A stretch of DNA of 64,000 bases from Volvox africanus (Eukaryota; Chlorophyta; Chlorophyceae; Chlamydomonadales; Volvocaceae): the NCBI GenBank assembly GCA_030268105.1, contig BSDZ01000022.1, positions 1,021,001 to 1,085,000 of the forward strand, written 5' to 3'. This document shows, piece by piece, positions 62,105 to 64,000 of the stretch (position 1 is the stretch's first letter; every line of letters begins with the position of its first letter). The position numbers were made by a program, and so were the translations under genes. A model generated the notes under the pieces. The model saw nothing but the letters and a program-made list of their open reading frames with translations, did not search any database and was not told where the DNA came from.

Positions 62105-63180
62105 CACATTGTTATACTTGCGAGTCCTCTCTAAGTCGACTAAACCAACACTTCACATAAGAAACGTAGCATCGTTGACACCACTGCTACCCCAACTTTT
62201 ACTGATATGGAAATACGTCTTAGACTCATCTGCTGCGCTTCACACGCGCTCCACACGGCATGCCCCCCTGCTGCATGCCATGCATGCAAGTCCAGGGGTA
62301 AAATGTTGTATCACGGTTCGATTATCGCCTATGCGTGGGTTGATGCGACTTTACAAGGGGTGAAACACATCATATCAACATTACATACAATACACTGATT
62401 TACGTACTGAACCCACCCAGGGCCAAAAAAGAACCTCGTGTCGAGGGAACAGGGGAAAGGCAAAAGACGAATATTGGAACTGAAGCAAGCCCGAGTAGGT
62501 CCCAACTGACGTCGCTGCTCCCAAGCAGCCAGAACTTGCATGCTCAAGTACGTAGCAGTTGTGCCAATCACACACAAGCTATCTGGCACCACGCATGCAG
62601 GAAGACTTTACCAACAAAAAGAAGCAAAGGATGAAAAGAAGAGTTGCTCTAGAAGAGTATGGAATGTAAGAAACTGCGGTAAAGCATGCATGCGTGCATG
62701 CATGCACCAGGCAGATAGGCGTGTGGCGACAGCCAGGCAACCCGGTAATACTTAATCACCCCGACGTATGGTACCCGTGCATCACAGATGGCCCAGCATA
62801 CCGCCGAGCAACATGCACCCGTCCGCACGTGCACCCTCTCGTCCGCCGCACCTATCATCACCACAATTTGCAAGCGCATTCGGCAACGAACCGTCAGGCT
62901 AAGTAAGGCCTGTCAAATTGTCCCTCTGCCTTGCAGCCATCTCAGGAAAAGCAATCCAGAAAGCGCCTCTCAACTGCAGCATGCACCCATGTCAACGACA
63001 CGCAATGGCATAGTACCGAATGGTTAATCGCTGCTGCTGATGCCCGCCTCGTGCCGGCCTTGTTCCTGCAAGAACTCGGAGGCATGCACCAACAACCCGC
63101 AGGCACCCCGTCCGGATGTGGCCCACCCCGCTCGCAGCTCTGCTGGCTCCAGTACACAGCAACGTCAACAGCGTCGACTA
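62105..63180. other. Right-end region, no firm gene
   Basis: Several short frames on both strands, none with a domain. A plus-strand stretch at 62931-63120 (LSTAACTHVNDTQWHSTEWL) is not convincing. A GCATGCATGC tract lies at about 62685-62706. Confidence 0.35.
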
Positions 63181-63184
63181 TCTA

Positions 63185-63388
63185 TCACTGCTGCCCCGCC
63201 AAAGGTGTCGCTATCGCTGCCGCCGCCTTCCCTACTGCCGCCCCTGCCACCATCGCTTCCAGCTGTGCCACCTGCGCTCTCAGCTGCCGCTCCTGCAGTC
63301 GCTGCTGGGACACCAGCGCCGTCATGGACGTGAGAGCGGGGCGCAGGGATGTCTCCACGAGGCGAATCATGTGGGCCTGATGATCCAC
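63185..63388 (-). CDS. Possible coiled-coil exon
   Basis: After a CATCAG acceptor the minus strand reads AHMIRLVETSLRPALTSMTA, then SQQRLQERQLRAQVAQLEAM. This is a heptad-like pattern with Leu/Val at a/d positions, like a short coiled coil. It ends at a stop without an obvious donor. The plus strand of the same DNA is Pro/Ala-rich (SLPPPSLLPPLPPSLPA), so one of the two is a shadow; I favour minus for its acceptor and regular heptads. Confidence 0.35.
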   Translation of the reverse strand: MDHQAHMIRLVETSLRPALTSMTALVSQQRLQERQLRAQVAQLEAMVAGAAVGKAAAAIATPLAGQQ

Positions 63389-64000
63389 AACACAGCGAAA
63401 ATGAGATCATATATATATATATATATATATATGTTTGTGTGTGTGTGTGTGTGTCATACGAATGCATGGCTTCATGCAAGTCCAAAAGATCTAGAAAGGC
63501 TTGCGGTTAGGAAGGCTCATTAAAAAGACACGGCTGGCCTTGATGTCTGTCCTTCATAATGTGCTCGCTCCTGCCTGCCTGCCTGCAGCTCAGCCATCCG
63601 AACGGCTACATGCGGCGTGCAGTGCGTAGTTGCGCGGAGTTACATTAATTGTAGTAGTTGAGAGTCGCAAAGGCCTCTTGGTATGCTGATAGGATATGTG
63701 TATATATATATATATATACATATCCTATACATATCCTATACATATCCTATATACATATATACATATATATATACACACACATATATATATATATTCATTT
63801 TAATTCCCACTAGCGGGTATAAGCTCCTATAAGGTAATTCCTTCGGCAGGCAATATACAACTGGGTTCGACCCCGTCCAAGAGCGAGCCTTGATATCGTA
63901 CTGGTGTATACCATAGATGTACGACTACTACACGCTCCCCCCTCTGGAGGGCACGTCTCGGGCACATTGACCCTATCAGCTGCTGATGCTAACCCTCGCC
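63389..64000. other. Microsatellite-rich right edge
   Basis: A TA/GT tract at 63410-63452, repeated TACATATCCTA units at 63712-63750 and TA/CA tracts to 63795. GGTTCGACCCC at about 63868 looks like a tRNA B box, but no acceptor or anticodon arm fits. No gene seen. Confidence 0.5.

Noticed and set aside
62931..63523. Plus-strand Ala/Pro/Ser-rich frames at the right end
   Set aside because: Low-complexity shadows of the minus-strand heptad frame; no splice support.
63865..63885. tRNA gene suggested by GGTTCGACCCC
   Set aside because: No acceptor stem, anticodon loop or A box at the right distance.

Overview
The window reads as nuclear DNA of a volvocine green alga (Chlamydomonadales, Volvox-like). 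The evidence is many short GT-AG introns, hydroxyproline-rich SPPNPPPSPP-type protein segments, ankyrin-like proteins with the volvocine HGCPWG signature, a Chlamydomonas-type LINE, and very abundant ATGT/CTAT/CA microsatellites. The organism is inferred from style, not matched. All exon boundaries were read by eye from splice sites and reading phase.

Left part (1-8750), minus strand: a partial gene resembling glycosyltransferase family 92 runs off the left edge. Next comes a well-supported PLP-dependent class I/II aminotransferase (about 3569-8749) whose exons join in phase and carry the cofactor motifs NNPRG, DEVYQ and SFSK.

10.9-19.1 kb, plus strand: two paralogous ankyrin-repeat genes in tandem with the same exon layout. 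A 111-bp palindrome lies about 470 bp before the second copy, and that copy has an in-frame TGA that could instead sit inside a 51-nt intron.

22.6-59.9 kb, plus strand: almost all of this stretch is one very large gene. I could chain about 24 exons (about 9.5 kb of coding sequence, about 3,150 residues). The order is N-terminal hydrophobic segment, Cys-rich ectodomain, plant-type LRRs, hydroxyproline-rich stalk, further ectodomain, three membrane helices, an about 1,100-residue low-complexity Q/S/T-rich region, then three more helices with an RPF motif like fungal and algal TRP-like proteins. Its introns hold most of the other features: a fragment of an organelle-type group II intron with the start of its maturase, many copies of a hairpin-rich dispersed repeat, a foldback structure, a 629-bp CTAT array, a TAGTCA array, and a dead antisense LINE in a 7.7-kb intron.

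Right end (60-64 kb): a decayed Ty3/gypsy integrase plus chromodomain, a tRNA-like SINE copy that also occurs beside the LINE, and a possible coiled-coil exon on the minus strand.
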